64,000 nucleotides of DNA from Beijerinckia mobilis (GTDB lineage Bacteria; Pseudomonadota; Alphaproteobacteria; Rhizobiales; Beijerinckiaceae), in assembly GCF_000745425.1 (NCBI RefSeq), contig NZ_JQJH01000023.1, forward strand, positions 1 to 64,000, written 5' to 3'. The position numbers and the translations under genes were made by a program. This document shows positions 54,979 through 64,000 of this stretch, in pieces (positions within the stretch are counted from its first letter, which is position 1; every line of letters begins with the position of its first letter). Below the pieces are notes generated by a model. The model made no database searches. It saw only the letters and a list, made by a program, of their open reading frames with translations, and was not told the DNA's origin.

Positions 54979-55663
54979 ATAAAAATTCTCGTATTTGCAA
55001 AGGCTTTGGAGCGCCGTACGTTTCTCCGCTTTGCGAAAATTGTCTCGCTACCTGCGGTTGAGTCTTTCCCACGGATAATTCTTCGTCGGTGCTCCTGTCA
55101 GGCACATTGGGAGAGGCTTTGGTAAAGACACGCGCGCTTTGACGCGATCCATCGGCGATCTGGCCGAAATGTCCGGGTGCCGCTCCCCATGGGCACTGCT
55201 CCCAAGGGACATGATCGGATGCGCGATCATGTTGATTGGCCCGGACATTTTCGTGCTGGCGAGTGGTGCGTTGCCAGAGGCTATCACCTTATCTTTTGGG
55301 CTGCCGATATCTATCTTAATGAATGCATCGGAATTTCCCGAAATAGACTAAATTAGTGCCAGAGGCGGCCGGATTGCGGATAGCTGGCGCTTTTCGGCAG
55401 GCCAGTCGCGCGGCTCGGTCTCGCCGCTGCAAAGCAAATCTCGCCGTCGCGCGGGGAGATTTCCGGCCGTCTCATTGTGGCCGGTATGAAACAGCCGGAC
55501 GGCAGGGGCCGCCCGGTTGACGATATCAGGATCAATCCGCCGGGGCAGGATCGCCAGGCGCTGCCGCCATATATCTCCTGCGGTAGCGTCTCGCCGTCTT
55601 GCTCGCGGCTTTCTTCCTGATCGAATCGTCCAAAACCAACCAGATTCATTAGAAAGATGCTTT
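54979..55663. other. Long intergenic region between rpsO and pnp
   Basis: About 690 bases have no gene that I can support. The pnp leader is expected here. In many bacteria it contains an RNase III-cleaved stem that lets PNPase repress its own synthesis. The GC-rich stretch around 55380-55620 contains complementary blocks, but I did not find one dominant perfect hairpin. Confidence 0.35.
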
Positions 55664-57805
55664 ATGTTTGAGATTCATCGCGAGGAAATCGACTGGGCCG
55701 GGCGCAAGCTCGTTTTGGAAACCGGCAAGATCGCGCGCCAGGCGGATGGCGCCATTTTCGCGAGCTATGGCGAAACCACCGTTCTGGCGACGGTCGTCTC
55801 GGCCAAATCCGCCAAGCCCGGGATCGATTTCTTTCCGCTGACCGTCAATTATCAGGAAAAGGCTTTTGCTGCGGGCCGTATCCCCGGTGGTTATTTCAAG
55901 CGGGAGGGACGCCCGTCCGAACGCGAGACCCTGGTTTCGCGCCTGATCGACCGGCCGATCCGCCCCCTGTTTCCGGATGGTTACCGCAACGAGACCCAGG
56001 TCATCGTGACGGTGCTCGCCCATGATCTCGAGAATGATCCCGATATTCTCTCGATGGTCGCGACTTCGGCTGCCCTCACCCTTTCCGGCGTCCCCTTCAT
56101 GGGGCCGGTGGGTGCCGCCCGCGTCGCCTATGTCAATGGTGAATACAAGATCAATCCGGTCCTCGACGAATTGAAGGATACGGCGCTTGATCTCGTCGTT
56201 GCCGGCACCAGCGATGCGGTGTTGATGGTCGAATCGGAAGCGAAGGAATTGTCCGAGGACGTCATGCTCGGCGCTGTCATGGCCGGGCATGCTTCGTTCC
56301 AGCCGGTTATCGACGCGATCATCCGCCTCGCCGAAAAGGCCGCGAAGGAGCCGCGCGACCTGATCGTGCCCGACAAGAGCGATGTCGTGGCGGCGGTGCT
56401 GGCGATCGCGGAAAACGATCTGCGCGAGGCTTATAAAATCACCCAGAAGCAGGATCGCTATGCGGCGGTCGATGCGGTGAAGGACAAGGTTTTCGCGGCG
56501 CTCGTTCCGGCCGAGGGTGAGGCGAAATTCTCGAAGGAGTTCGTCGGCGAAGTGTTTCACGACCTGCAGGCCAAGGTCGTGCGCTGGAACATTCTCGACA
56601 ATGGCATCCGCATCGACGGACGCGACGTGAAAACCGTGCGGCCGATTTTGGCTGAAGTCGGTATCCTGCCGCGGGCGCATGGATCGGCGCTGTTCACCCG
56701 TGGCGAGACGCAGGCTCTGGTCGTGGCGACGCTCGGTACCGGCGAGGACGAGCAATTGATCGACAATCTGGAAGGCACCTATCGGGAGCGCTTCCTGCTG
56801 CATTATAATTTTCCGCCCTATTCGGTCGGCGAGGCGGGCCGTATCGGCTCGCCGGGCCGCCGCGAGATCGGCCATGGCAAGCTCGCCTGGCGCGCGATCC
56901 ATCCGATGCTGCCGACGCCGGCGGAATTTCCCTATACGATCCGCGTCGTCTCGGAAATCACCGAATCCAATGGTTCCTCCTCCATGGCGACGGTCTGCGG
57001 CTCCTCGCTGGCACTCATGGATGCCGGCGTGCCGCTGAAACGGCCGACCGCCGGTATCGCCATGGGTCTGATCCTCGAAGGGACGCGTTATGCCGTCCTC
57101 TCCGACATTCTTGGCGATGAGGACCATCTGGGCGATATGGATTTCAAGGTCGCGGGCACCGAGGAAGGCATTACCTCGCTGCAGATGGACATCAAGATCA
57201 CCGGCATTAATGAGGAGATCATGCGCGTCGCCCTGGCGCAGGCGCGCGAAGGCCGTCTCCATATCCTCGGCGAAATGGCCAAAGCGATCACCGGCGCGCG
57301 CGCCGAACTCGGCGAATTCGCGCCGCGGATCGAGACCCTGCGGATTCCGACGGAAAAGATCCGCGAGGTCATCGGCACCGGCGGCAAGGTCATCCGCGAG
57401 ATCTGCGAAAAGACCGGCGCCAAGATCAATATCGAGGACGATGGTACTGTGAAGGTCGCTTCGAGCGACGGCAATTCGATCAAGGCGGCGATCAACTGGA
57501 TCAAGTCGATCGCGACCGATCCGGAAATCGGTCATATTTACGATGGTACCGTGGTCAAGGTTGTTGATTTCGGCGCCTTCGTGAATTTCTTCGGCTCGAA
57601 GGACGGCTTGGTCCATATTTCGCAGCTGGCCAAGGGCCGGGTCGCCAAGAGCTCCGATGTCGTCAAAGAAGGCGACAAGGTAAAAGTAAAGCTTCTCGGT
57701 TTCGACGATCGTGGCAAGGTGCGCTTGTCGATGCGGCTCGTCGATCAGGAAACCGGCGAGGACCTCGAGGGCAAGGAGCCGCCGCAAGCGGAAGCCGGGG
57801 AATAA
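55664..57805 (+). CDS. pnp: Polyribonucleotide nucleotidyltransferase (PNPase)
   Basis: PNPase degrades RNA 3' to 5' by phosphorolysis as a trimer and is part of the degradosome. The 713 residues have two RNase PH cores ([12 protein letters not shown]..., then [19 protein letters not shown]), a KH domain ([20 protein letters not shown], about 560-580) and a C-terminal S1 domain ([19 protein letters not shown], about 625-695). The [14 protein letters not shown] and [12 protein letters not shown] segments are signature blocks. The ATG at 55664 starts the conserved [12 protein letters not shown] very strong terminator follows. Confidence 0.98.
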   Translation: MFEIHREEIDWAGRKLVLETGKIARQADGAIFASYGETTVLATVVSAKSAKPGIDFFPLTVNYQEKAFAAGRIPGGYFKREGRPSERETLVSRLIDRPIRPLFPDGYRNETQVIVTVLAHDLENDPDILSMVATSAALTLSGVPFMGPVGAARVAYVNGEYKINPVLDELKDTALDLVVAGTSDAVLMVESEAKELSEDVMLGAVMAGHASFQPVIDAIIRLAEKAAKEPRDLIVPDKSDVVAAVLAIAENDLREAYKITQKQDRYAAVDAVKDKVFAALVPAEGEAKFSKEFVGEVFHDLQAKVVRWNILDNGIRIDGRDVKTVRPILAEVGILPRAHGSALFTRGETQALVVATLGTGEDEQLIDNLEGTYRERFLLHYNFPPYSVGEAGRIGSPGRREIGHGKLAWRAIHPMLPTPAEFPYTIRVVSEITESNGSSSMATVCGSSLALMDAGVPLKRPTAGIAMGLILEGTRYAVLSDILGDEDHLGDMDFKVAGTEEGITSLQMDIKITGINEEIMRVALAQAREGRLHILGEMAKAITGARAELGEFAPRIETLRIPTEKIREVIGTGGKVIREICEKTGAKINIEDDGTVKVASSDGNSIKAAINWIKSIATDPEIGHIYDGTVVKVVDFGAFVNFFGSKDGLVHISQLAKGRVAKSSDVVKEGDKVKVKLLGFDDRGKVRLSMRLVDQETGEDLEGKEPPQAEAGE

Positions 57806-57830
57806 GAGCCCTGTCACTTCGGCTGAAACC

Positions 57831-57859
57831 GGCCGCGTTCGTCAGAACGCGGCCTTTTT
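57831..57859 (+). terminator. Rho-independent terminator of pnp
   Basis: GGCCGCGTTC and GAACGCGGCC form a perfect 10-bp stem with a GTCA loop, followed directly by TTTTTG, 25 bases after the pnp stop. This is the clearest intrinsic terminator in the window. Confidence 0.9.
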
Positions 57860-57885
57860 GTTGATGAGAGGGGAGGGCGAGGGAA

Positions 57886-58785
57886 ATGACAAGCGCGGTG
57901 AAGCTGGAAAGTCCCGACGAAATCGCCGCCCGGATTGAGACCCTGTTCGCGGCAGCAGAGGATCATGCGGGCGGGATGGCAGGTTTCGCCGCTGCTTTCG
58001 CGCCCCTGACCGATCATGAGCGCCTCATCTGGCGGGAGGCGCTCGTCGCCTCTCTCGGCGATCAGCTGGCGGCCCGGCCACAGATGTTGGGCGACTGGAT
58101 GAAGAGCCTGCTGCTTTATGGGCCGGAGCTCGGCCGTGCGGCGGATGGAATACGCCTGCTCGATGGCGGCCGGGAACCTGGTCTTGAGGCTTTCGAAGAC
58201 AGGCTCGGGCGCCTGCTCGCCTCCCATCTCGCCATTCTTGCGCCGCAGGACCGCGCCCGCTGTTTCGCTGAAGCTCTTGAAGGGCTTGCGGGAGGGAAAG
58301 AAGATATTTCTCTCGCCTGCGCCATTTTCAGGAGTTTGAGTGCGGAAGGTGGGGAAGAAGCCGTGTCGGATCGGCGCGAGGATTGTTTCGGCACAGCCAC
58401 GCAGGCGCTGCGTGATTCTCTTTATGGCCGCATCCAAGGGCTTGTGCGATCGGGCGCGATCTGGTCGCAGGCTTCGCCAGCGACGTTGCTCTGGTTCTGG
58501 TTCAGTTGCGGGCAGGAACAGGAAGTCTATCAGTTCACGCAAAAGGCCATGCGCGACCCAGCCTTTGCCGCTCGTTTATTCGCCGTGCCGGTCGACCGTC
58601 TCCTGAGTGATGGAGCCGTCCACGAGGTCGTACTTGCCCGGCGCTGGTCGAAGCTTCTCGATCTGCATAGGCTGGAGAAACCGGCGCTTGATGCGGCGCT
58701 GCAAGGAGCGACACGGGATATCAGAAAAAGCGCCCGCCGGTTTCTGGACGCTTTCGCCAATGGGAAAAGCGATCTCTATCGTTAA
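57886..58785 (+). CDS. Hypothetical protein (299 aa)
   Basis: This soluble, mainly alpha-helical protein begins MTSAVKLESPDEIAARIETL and contains a Trp-rich helix ASPATLLWFWFSCGQEQEV. There is no signal peptide and no membrane segment. GGGGAGGGCGAGG precedes the ATG, so translation should be efficient. I recognise no family or motif. The codon use fits its neighbours. It starts 27 bases after the pnp terminator and needs its own promoter or read-through. Confidence 0.75.
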   Translation: MTSAVKLESPDEIAARIETLFAAAEDHAGGMAGFAAAFAPLTDHERLIWREALVASLGDQLAARPQMLGDWMKSLLLYGPELGRAADGIRLLDGGREPGLEAFEDRLGRLLASHLAILAPQDRARCFAEALEGLAGGKEDISLACAIFRSLSAEGGEEAVSDRREDCFGTATQALRDSLYGRIQGLVRSGAIWSQASPATLLWFWFSCGQEQEVYQFTQKAMRDPAFAARLFAVPVDRLLSDGAVHEVVLARRWSKLLDLHRLEKPALDAALQGATRDIRKSARRFLDAFANGKSDLYR

Positions 58786-58876
58786 ATTGCCTGAATGGAT
58801 GTGGATTGTTCGCGATTTGAGCAAGAGCGATCGCCAATGTCATGCGATGGCAACGATATGAGGGACAAAGCGCGCC

Positions 58877-59368
58877 ATGACGACCGTCTATGATTTCACC
58901 ATGCGTGATATCTCTGGCAAGGATGTTCCGCTCATCTCCTTTGCCGGCAAGGTGCTGCTGATCGTCAATGTGGCGAGCAAATGCGGTTTCACGCCGCAAT
59001 ATCGAGCATTGGAGCGGCTCCAGGAAATCTATGCAGACCGTGGTTTCTCGGTCTTGGCTTTTCCCTGCAATCAGTTTGGTGGTCAGGAACCCGGCAGTGA
59101 GAGTGAAATCGCCGCTTTCTGTGAGCGGACTTATGGGGTCACCTTTCCGCTCTTCGCCAAGATCAATGTGAACGGTCCGGCCGCTCATCCGCTGTTTCAA
59201 TGGCTCAAGGCACAGGCGCCGGGCTTTCTTGGCACCCGTGCAATCAAATGGAATTTCACGAAATTCCTCATAGATCGGAGCGGCAGGCCGGTCGCCCGAC
59301 ACGCTCCAATGACAAGGCCGGAAGTGCTGGCGGCGACAATTGAACAATTGCTGGCGAACATCGCGTGA
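58877..59368 (+). CDS. Glutathione peroxidase (cysteine type)
   Basis: This 163-residue thiol peroxidase of the GPx family reduces hydroperoxides, with thioredoxin or glutathione as electron donor. The catalytic cysteine is C36 in VASKCGFTPQ (selenocysteine in the animal enzymes), with Q70 in NQFGGQEPG and W125/N126 in IKWNFTKFLID completing the active site. Bacterial members of this kind often prefer thioredoxin. It is probably cytoplasmic, as there is no signal peptide. Confidence 0.95.
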   Translation: MTTVYDFTMRDISGKDVPLISFAGKVLLIVNVASKCGFTPQYRALERLQEIYADRGFSVLAFPCNQFGGQEPGSESEIAAFCERTYGVTFPLFAKINVNGPAAHPLFQWLKAQAPGFLGTRAIKWNFTKFLIDRSGRPVARHAPMTRPEVLAATIEQLLANIA

Positions 59369-59615
59369 TCAGCATCCGCGGTGATCTTCATTGCCTGAAG
59401 TATTACCCATTGGTGTAACCGCGTTTGAATGGTGCTGTTCGCGCAAGATTGGCACCTTAATATAAAGCGCGAAGGTGATTGATTGCGTGCGCACCCGTTA
59501 GGCGTGAGATTGTCGGGTCAATCACTTCATAATTTGAAAGAATTGTTTTTCCTGGTCATGGCAGCTCCATTTGCGGTGCGGCCTTGCCGCTGGATCGTTC
59601 CAACCTTCCCAGATC

Positions 59616-59639
59616 CATTGATCTGGGAACTGGGCGAGA
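59616..59639. repeat. Perfect 10-bp inverted repeat upstream of the lipoprotein gene
   Basis: TTCCCAGATC and GATCTGGGAA flank CATT. It lies about 30 bases before the lipoprotein start, where it could hide or expose the ribosome site, or serve as an operator. The 300-base gap in which it lies is otherwise empty. Confidence 0.5.
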
Positions 59640-59671
59640 ATTACGTGAAAATTGCGTGAAAATTGATTGTC

Positions 59672-60145
59672 ATGAAAACATATACAATCATTGTATTCCT
59701 ATTAACTGCTTTCGCTTTGTTAGCCTGTTCCCGAAAGGATCAGCCAAAGCCCGGTCATGTTCTATCCCTGACGGGAATTTGCACCGCTCTCATTGTCGAA
59801 GAAGCAAGGGGGCCGGACACTTGTAATGGAACTCTGGTCTATTCGGACTCTCCCAATGGGGAGCGGGTGTTTCGGTTTCCTCTCAAAAAAGGCTTTTCCA
59901 TTTCCTTCTTTGGGGATCGGAATAAGATCCGATCCGATGGTAACGCAAAGGTTCAGCCTGTAGAGTCCCTGCTTGCCGCACCCGATGCAGATCGCTCCGC
60001 CCATGGCGCCATCCATGCAGTCGGGGAATGTCTCTATTCGGACGAAGACGAGGATCATTCGTTCGTGCGTTGTTCCGCGACGACGAAGATCGGCCTTTTC
60101 AGCGTCGATTTCCTGATCGGCAAGGAATCACCTCGTATCAATTGA
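59672..60145 (+). CDS. Putative lipoprotein of unknown function (157 aa)
   Basis: It starts MKTYTIIVFLLTAFALLACS, a signal peptide ending in the lipobox LLAC, so the cysteine should be lipid-modified and the protein anchored in the envelope. The mature part has four further cysteines and a beta-rich look (VFRFPLKKGFSISFFGDRN, AHGAIHAVGECLYSDEDEDH). Function is not recognised. An ATG nine bases upstream is an alternative start. Confidence 0.75.
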   Translation: MKTYTIIVFLLTAFALLACSRKDQPKPGHVLSLTGICTALIVEEARGPDTCNGTLVYSDSPNGERVFRFPLKKGFSISFFGDRNKIRSDGNAKVQPVESLLAAPDADRSAHGAIHAVGECLYSDEDEDHSFVRCSATTKIGLFSVDFLIGKESPRIN

Positions 60146-60553
60146 TCTGCTCCGCGATGATCTCTTGCAATGCTGCGCATCGACAGGAAAGCCTTGCCTG
60201 CTTTCCTGCCCGGTGGTGAAAGGATGAGACCTGAGCAAAGTCAAAAAGCAACGAACGAAGCTTACGGCGTCATGTCTGAACAGTCTGGCGACGGGCCTCT
60301 GCGGCGGCTGGTTTCATCGCGCCTCTTTTTCGGCCTCTGGCAGAATGCTCATGAACGCGAGGGGCATCATCCTGAGGAATGAGGCTGGACGGCGCGCGTT
60401 TTTCGCCGCGCACAGGGTTTTTGAAATGCGTGGCTCTGTGCATTTTGCCCACAGCCAACGGCACGTCCCGATCCTGTGGGTGCCTGAATGAAAGCTACCA
60501 TTTCATCAACTTGGAGGGGCAACGAATTGAATGGCCGTTATCCCAAGATAAAA
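60146..60553. other. Intergenic region before the tRNA
   Basis: About 400 bases contain no gene that I can support. It is downstream of the tRNA on the minus strand. Confidence 0.4.
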
Positions 60554-60630
<77 letters not shown>

Positions 60631-60754
60631 GTGAACTTGACAGCACTGATCGACTTCCTACCATAAATCTGCGATCGGACCAATGGCGCGGCGGTGATTT
60701 GCCGGCTCAAACTGGCCCTGTTGCATGGATTTCGTTTCTCGACCGGTGACAGGC

Positions 60755-60812
60755 CGGAAATGCTCCCCTCAAAAGATCAGTGCATTTTTCAACGCAATGG
60801 AGTCGTGAAGCG
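60755..60812 (+). repeat. Dispersed repeat family 2, copy 3, overlapping a gene start
   Basis: GGAAATGCTCCCCTCAAAAG... continues through CATTTTTCAACGCAATGGAG to TCGTGAAGCG, aligning with the copies near 23280 and 25095. Its tail supplies the GGAG and the GTG used as the likely start of the following thermonuclease gene. Confidence 0.5.
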
Positions 60813-61680
60813 GTTCAAGCTTATCGGAAAATGCTCCAGCTTTCTCTTCTCTTTTGGAGCGGCCCTCTGGAGTTTGCTGCTTTCGGCACAGCCGGGATTG
60901 ACCGGCACGCCTGTATCCTGTCCCATGGAGGGCGGACGCCGCGGAATCGTGACCTCTGTCAATGAGCGGCTCGAAGTGACCCTGGAGGATGGAACCCTGC
61001 TCGCGATCGCCGGAATCGAGCCACCTCGTGTCTTTGCCGGGCAATCCGGCTCTGCCAGAAAGGCCGATGCTGAACCTGATGCAGCAGAGCGGCTGCGTGG
61101 CTGGCTTTTCGGGCGGGAGATCCATTTCACGCAGGCAGGCGAGCAGCATGATCGATGGGGACGCTGGCCGGCCTTTCTTTTCGCACCGGCAGGCGAGACC
61201 ATGGTGCCCGTGGGGGAGGCGCTGCTCGACGCCGGCCTTGCGCGTTACGTTCCCGGAGAGAGCGTGCATCCCTGCCATGCCCGTATGCTCGGCGCGGAGG
61301 AGGCTGCCCGAAGGAGCGGGCTTGGTATTTGGCGCGATCCATATTATGCCATAATCTCGGAAGGAGAACGGCGGACATTTGCTGATAAGTCCGGTACGTT
61401 CGTGCTCGTCGAAGGCGAGGTCACACGTATCGCGTCTTCCGCGACGCGGACACGGCTCTATCTCGGCAGGAATCGGTCGCAAATTGTTACGATCACGATT
61501 TTACGGCGTGATATCAAGATGTTCGAAGCTACGGGAATGACGATGAGCCGTTTGCTGGGACAGACCTTGCGAGTCAGGGGATTGCTCGACACGACCTATG
61601 GTCCGGAGATCATCCTGGCGCGTCCCGACGCGCTTGAAATGCTGGGCGGCGTTTCCGTCAACCCCGATTCGCGGCACTGA
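60805..61680 (+). CDS. Secreted thermonuclease-like (SNase fold) protein
   Basis: With the GTG at 60805 the product has 291 residues, beginning MKRFKLIGKCSSFLFSFGAA with a hydrophobic signal core (LWSLLLSAQPGLTG), so it is exported. The SNase-like domain includes EDGTLLAIAGIEPPRV, the DRWGRWPAFLF block and EEAARRSGLGIWRDP. The catalytic Arg/Glu set of staphylococcal nuclease is only partly recognisable, so nuclease activity is not certain. An additional C-terminal region of about 100 residues (EGEVTRIASSATRTRLYLG) resembles an OB-fold seen in such proteins. The frame is open back to 60694. Confidence 0.8.
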   Translation: MKRFKLIGKCSSFLFSFGAALWSLLLSAQPGLTGTPVSCPMEGGRRGIVTSVNERLEVTLEDGTLLAIAGIEPPRVFAGQSGSARKADAEPDAAERLRGWLFGREIHFTQAGEQHDRWGRWPAFLFAPAGETMVPVGEALLDAGLARYVPGESVHPCHARMLGAEEAARRSGLGIWRDPYYAIISEGERRTFADKSGTFVLVEGEVTRIASSATRTRLYLGRNRSQIVTITILRRDIKMFEATGMTMSRLLGQTLRVRGLLDTTYGPEIILARPDALEMLGGVSVNPDSRH

Positions 61681-61689
61681 TGCGGCCCC

Positions 61690-63303
61690 ATGCGGATCTC
61701 GCCTTTCTCTTCCGCGTACAGGTCCGCTCCCGTTTCAGCGTGGGAAAATTTCCGTTTTAATTGTTCCCGCGCCGGTCCTTGCTTTTCGAATGCTGGGGAG
61801 CGGGGCTCCCGGCTGCCGGGAGCGAATGGGCGTGATGGTTTCCTTGGCCTCATTCTACTCGGCAGTCTATCGGGATGCCTTGCCGCTTGCACGCAAACGC
61901 CGCAGCCAGCACCGACCGCAGAAATTGTGCCAGCGACTGTTCCGGTTGCCGCGCCACGCACGGTCGCGCCCGAATCGCCGGTTTCCGCCGAACACAAAAG
62001 AATGGTCGCGCTGTTCGATGGCGAATATCACCATGCGACTGCCGAGCATTATCTCAACGATATTCTGGTGAAACTGGCACGGGTCGGCGCTGCCTCGGAG
62101 CCGAATCTTCCCTATCGCGTGACCTTGTTGAATTCGCCGACGGTCAACGCCTTCGCGCTGCCGCCGAATGATCTCTATGTGACCCGTGGCCTTCTCGCCC
62201 TGGCTAATGACGCTTCCGAGGTCGCGGCCGTGATGGCGCATGAAATCGCCCATATCACCGCGCGCCATGCGATGCAGCGGGCCGAGGAGGAACGCCGCGC
62301 CGCGGTCATCAGCAAGGCAGCGGCGATTGTCCAGAACAAGCAGCGCGGCGAAGAGGTCGAGGCGACAGCGCGGCGCACGCTGGCGCGTTTCTCCCGCCAG
62401 CAGGAACTCGATGCCGATCAGGCCGGCATCAGATTTACCGCCAAGGCGGGTTATGATCCCTATGGCGCCGCGCGTTTCCTCAATGCGCTCGGCCGCTCCG
62501 CCGAGTTGCGCAATTCGCTGATCGGCCAGGGAACTGGCAATGAGCGGCCAGATATTCTGGCGACGCATCCCTCGACGCCCGAGCGGATCGATCAGGCGAT
62601 CGCGGCGGCACGGCAGATCGGCGCGCCGGGCATCGGCACGACGGCGCGCAATTCCTATCTTTCCGCTATTCAAGGCGTGATGTTTGGAGATGACCCGGCC
62701 AATGGTGCGATTCGCGGCCTGAAATTCATCCATCCGAGGCTTGGGTTCGCTTTTGTCGCACCGGAAAATTTCGTGCTTGAGAATTCAGCCCAGGCGGTGC
62801 TCGGCGTTGCTGCCGGCGGCAATGAGGCTCTGCGCCTCGATAGTGTGAAATTGCCCTCGGCCACTTTGCTTGAAAAATATGCCGCGTCTGGCTGGATCGA
62901 CGGGCTCATTGCCTCGTCGATGACGTCCACGGTCGTTGGAGATATGCCAGCGCTGCTCGCCAAGGCGGAGGCCGGCGAATGGCGGTTCCGCATCGCCATC
63001 ATCCGTTTTGATGCGAATCAGGTCTATCGCTTCATCTTCGCGGCGCGGACGATAACCGATGATGTCGAAGAGCGTTTTCGCACCTCGATCGATTCTTTTC
63101 ATAAAATCACGCCCGAAGAGGCGCGGGGCGTCAAGCCGCTGCATCTCGAGATCGTTGTCGCTGGTGCTGAGGACACTTCTGAAAGCCTAGCCAAGCGCAT
63201 GGTCGTGCCTAACCGGCCGCTGGATTATTTCCTGCTGATCAATGGTCGCGAGAGCGAGACGCCGCTGCGGCCTGGCGAGCGCTACAAGATCGTGGTGGAA
63301 TAG
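61690..63303 (+). CDS. M48-family metalloprotease lipoprotein
   Basis: This 537-residue protein has an N-terminal hydrophobic stretch ending in the lipobox-like LSGCLAAC, suggesting envelope anchoring. The zinc site is HEIAH (in AAVMAHEIAHITARHAM), with the third ligand expected in SRQQELDADQAG. The C-terminal 220 residues (HPRLGFAFVAPENF onwards) are the extension typical of alphaproteobacterial YfgC/BepA-like members. Such proteases take part in outer membrane quality control. The first 50 residues before the lipobox are unusually long, so the true start may be further in. It follows the thermonuclease gene by 9 bases, so the two are probably cotranscribed. Confidence 0.9.
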   Translation: MRISPFSSAYRSAPVSAWENFRFNCSRAGPCFSNAGERGSRLPGANGRDGFLGLILLGSLSGCLAACTQTPQPAPTAEIVPATVPVAAPRTVAPESPVSAEHKRMVALFDGEYHHATAEHYLNDILVKLARVGAASEPNLPYRVTLLNSPTVNAFALPPNDLYVTRGLLALANDASEVAAVMAHEIAHITARHAMQRAEEERRAAVISKAAAIVQNKQRGEEVEATARRTLARFSRQQELDADQAGIRFTAKAGYDPYGAARFLNALGRSAELRNSLIGQGTGNERPDILATHPSTPERIDQAIAAARQIGAPGIGTTARNSYLSAIQGVMFGDDPANGAIRGLKFIHPRLGFAFVAPENFVLENSAQAVLGVAAGGNEALRLDSVKLPSATLLEKYAASGWIDGLIASSMTSTVVGDMPALLAKAEAGEWRFRIAIIRFDANQVYRFIFAARTITDDVEERFRTSIDSFHKITPEEARGVKPLHLEIVVAGAEDTSESLAKRMVVPNRPLDYFLLINGRESETPLRPGERYKIVVE

Positions 63304-63447
63304 GCGCCTCGCCACCACCTCACCACCCAGCCCAGGTGACGCTTGAATGCCGCGCGTTGGTCCACCGAGCCTGTTGCCTCGCGGCGCACTTGCGGGGCTG
63401 GCCGTCACAGATCCGCCGGCATTGCCCAATCTGTCAGCTTTTACCTG

Positions 63448-63474
63448 GTCTCGATGAGCATGGCTCATCGAGAC
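63448..63474. repeat. Perfect 12-bp palindrome, GTCTCGATGAGC type
   Basis: GTCTCGATGAGC and GCTCATCGAGAC form a 12-bp stem with an ATG loop, between the convergent ends of the M48 protease gene and hpnN. The stem resembles palindrome family 1 (GTCTC-AATGA). It could terminate both transcripts, although T-runs are absent. Confidence 0.6.
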
Positions 63475-63556
63475 TGCTCCGCCGTGACTGTGGGGCGGTG
63501 GTTACCTGCCGGAATGATCCGGATCAGGTAACATTCGTCTATATGCGGCTTCGCCG

Positions 63557-64000
63557 TTACTTTTCCGGTTCCGGCGGGGCGTCGGGATGGCGCGGCGGCC
63601 CCATTAGCGCCGGCTGGAACAGGATCGCCGCCGCGAGCGTGCAAATCAGCGAAATGGCGAGCAATTTGCCCATGCTCGACGTGCCGGGATGGCTCGAGAG
63701 CCACAGGCTGCCGAAGGCGATGGCCGTGGTCATTGCGCTGAAGAAGACCGCCCGCGTCAGGCTCGATTGCAGGAGATGGGTGGTGCCCGCCCGCCAGGCC
63801 ATGACGAAATAGATTTTGAACGCGACGCCAAGGCCGAGCAGCAGCGGCAAGGCGATAATATTGGCGAAATTCAGCGGAATGCCAAGCAGCACCGTCAGTT
63901 CGAGCGTCACGACGCCGGCGAGCAGGAGCGGCACAAGGGTCATGAGGACATCGCTGACGCGCCGCAGCACGACCCAAAGCAGGATGGCGATGGATAAAAG
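63557..64000 (-). CDS. hpnN: Hopanoid exporter HpnN, C-terminal part (partial)
   Basis: The minus-strand frame is open to the window edge and gives 147 residues of an RND/MMPL membrane protein. Helices such as [34 protein letters not shown] and [20 protein letters not shown] are separated by [27 protein letters not shown] and [25 protein letters not shown]. This layout matches the end of HpnN, which moves hopanoids to the outer membrane. The N-terminal 80 percent lies outside the window. Confidence 0.85.
   Translation of the reverse strand, partial: LLSIAILLWVVLRRVSDVLMTLVPLLLAGVVTLELTVLLGIPLNFANIIALPLLLGLGVAFKIYFVMAWRAGTTHLLQSSLTRAVFFSAMTTAIAFGSLWLSSHPGTSSMGKLLAISLICTLAAAILFQPALMGPPRHPDAPPEPEK

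Noticed and set aside
55649-57817. Open frame of 722 codons on the minus strand opposite pnp
   Set aside because: It is the exact antisense of pnp. The GC-rich codon pattern leaves this frame open by chance, and the product has an abnormal His/Arg/Asp-rich composition with no motif.

Overview
The window looks like a chromosomal segment of an alphaproteobacterium of the Hyphomicrobiales, most likely a Beijerinckiaceae-type organism. This is an inference from gene content: a cysteine desulfurase-sufBCDS-sufT-sufA cluster, a TrcR-type (DUF1013) cell-cycle regulator, the coaE/dnaQ/secB neighbourhood, rpsO next to pnp, and the end of a hopanoid exporter (HpnN) at the right edge. Most genes are GC-rich, and the antisense strand of many carries long spurious open frames.

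Left part (1-8.5 kb): a cut-off IS5-type insertion sequence, then an AT-rich OLD-like ATPase gene that looks acquired, then housekeeping genes (tyrS and anmK, divergent) and secreted or hydrolase genes. From 8.6 to 16.5 kb lies a complete SUF iron-sulfur cluster assembly cluster on the plus strand, with two cysteine desulfurases of different types.

From 18.2 to 21.0 kb is an accessory patch. An AT-rich aminoglycoside-phosphotransferase-like gene is flanked by two related sites of about 127 bp with the dyad layout of integron attC sites. The second site is interrupted by an intact IS1031-type insertion sequence. No integrase is visible, so this reads as a small cluster of attC sites lacking an integrase.

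From 21 to 31.7 kb are scattered single genes (ArsC-like reductase, J-domain protein, msrA, trcR, yciB, UDP-glucuronate decarboxylase, two glycosyltransferases). They are separated by unusually long intergenic spaces that hold two families of short dispersed repeats. From 32 to 41.5 kb a CzcCBA-type heavy-metal RND efflux operon is divergent from a histidine kinase/response regulator pair. From 41.7 to 45 kb come an aminotransferase with an XRE-cupin regulator and the decayed remains of a molybdate transporter (modB and modC), ending at a perfect 35-bp palindrome.

The right part (45.3-64 kb) has a large TPR/glycosyltransferase/DUF6165 fusion, secB, an HTH-coiled-coil protein, dnaQ, coaE, a PhoR-like kinase, a YbhN-type membrane protein, rpsO, pnp with a strong terminator, glutathione peroxidase, a lipoprotein, tRNA-Arg(CCT), a secreted nuclease, an M48 metalloprotease lipoprotein, and the 3' end of hpnN. 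I saw no CRISPR array and no rRNA gene.
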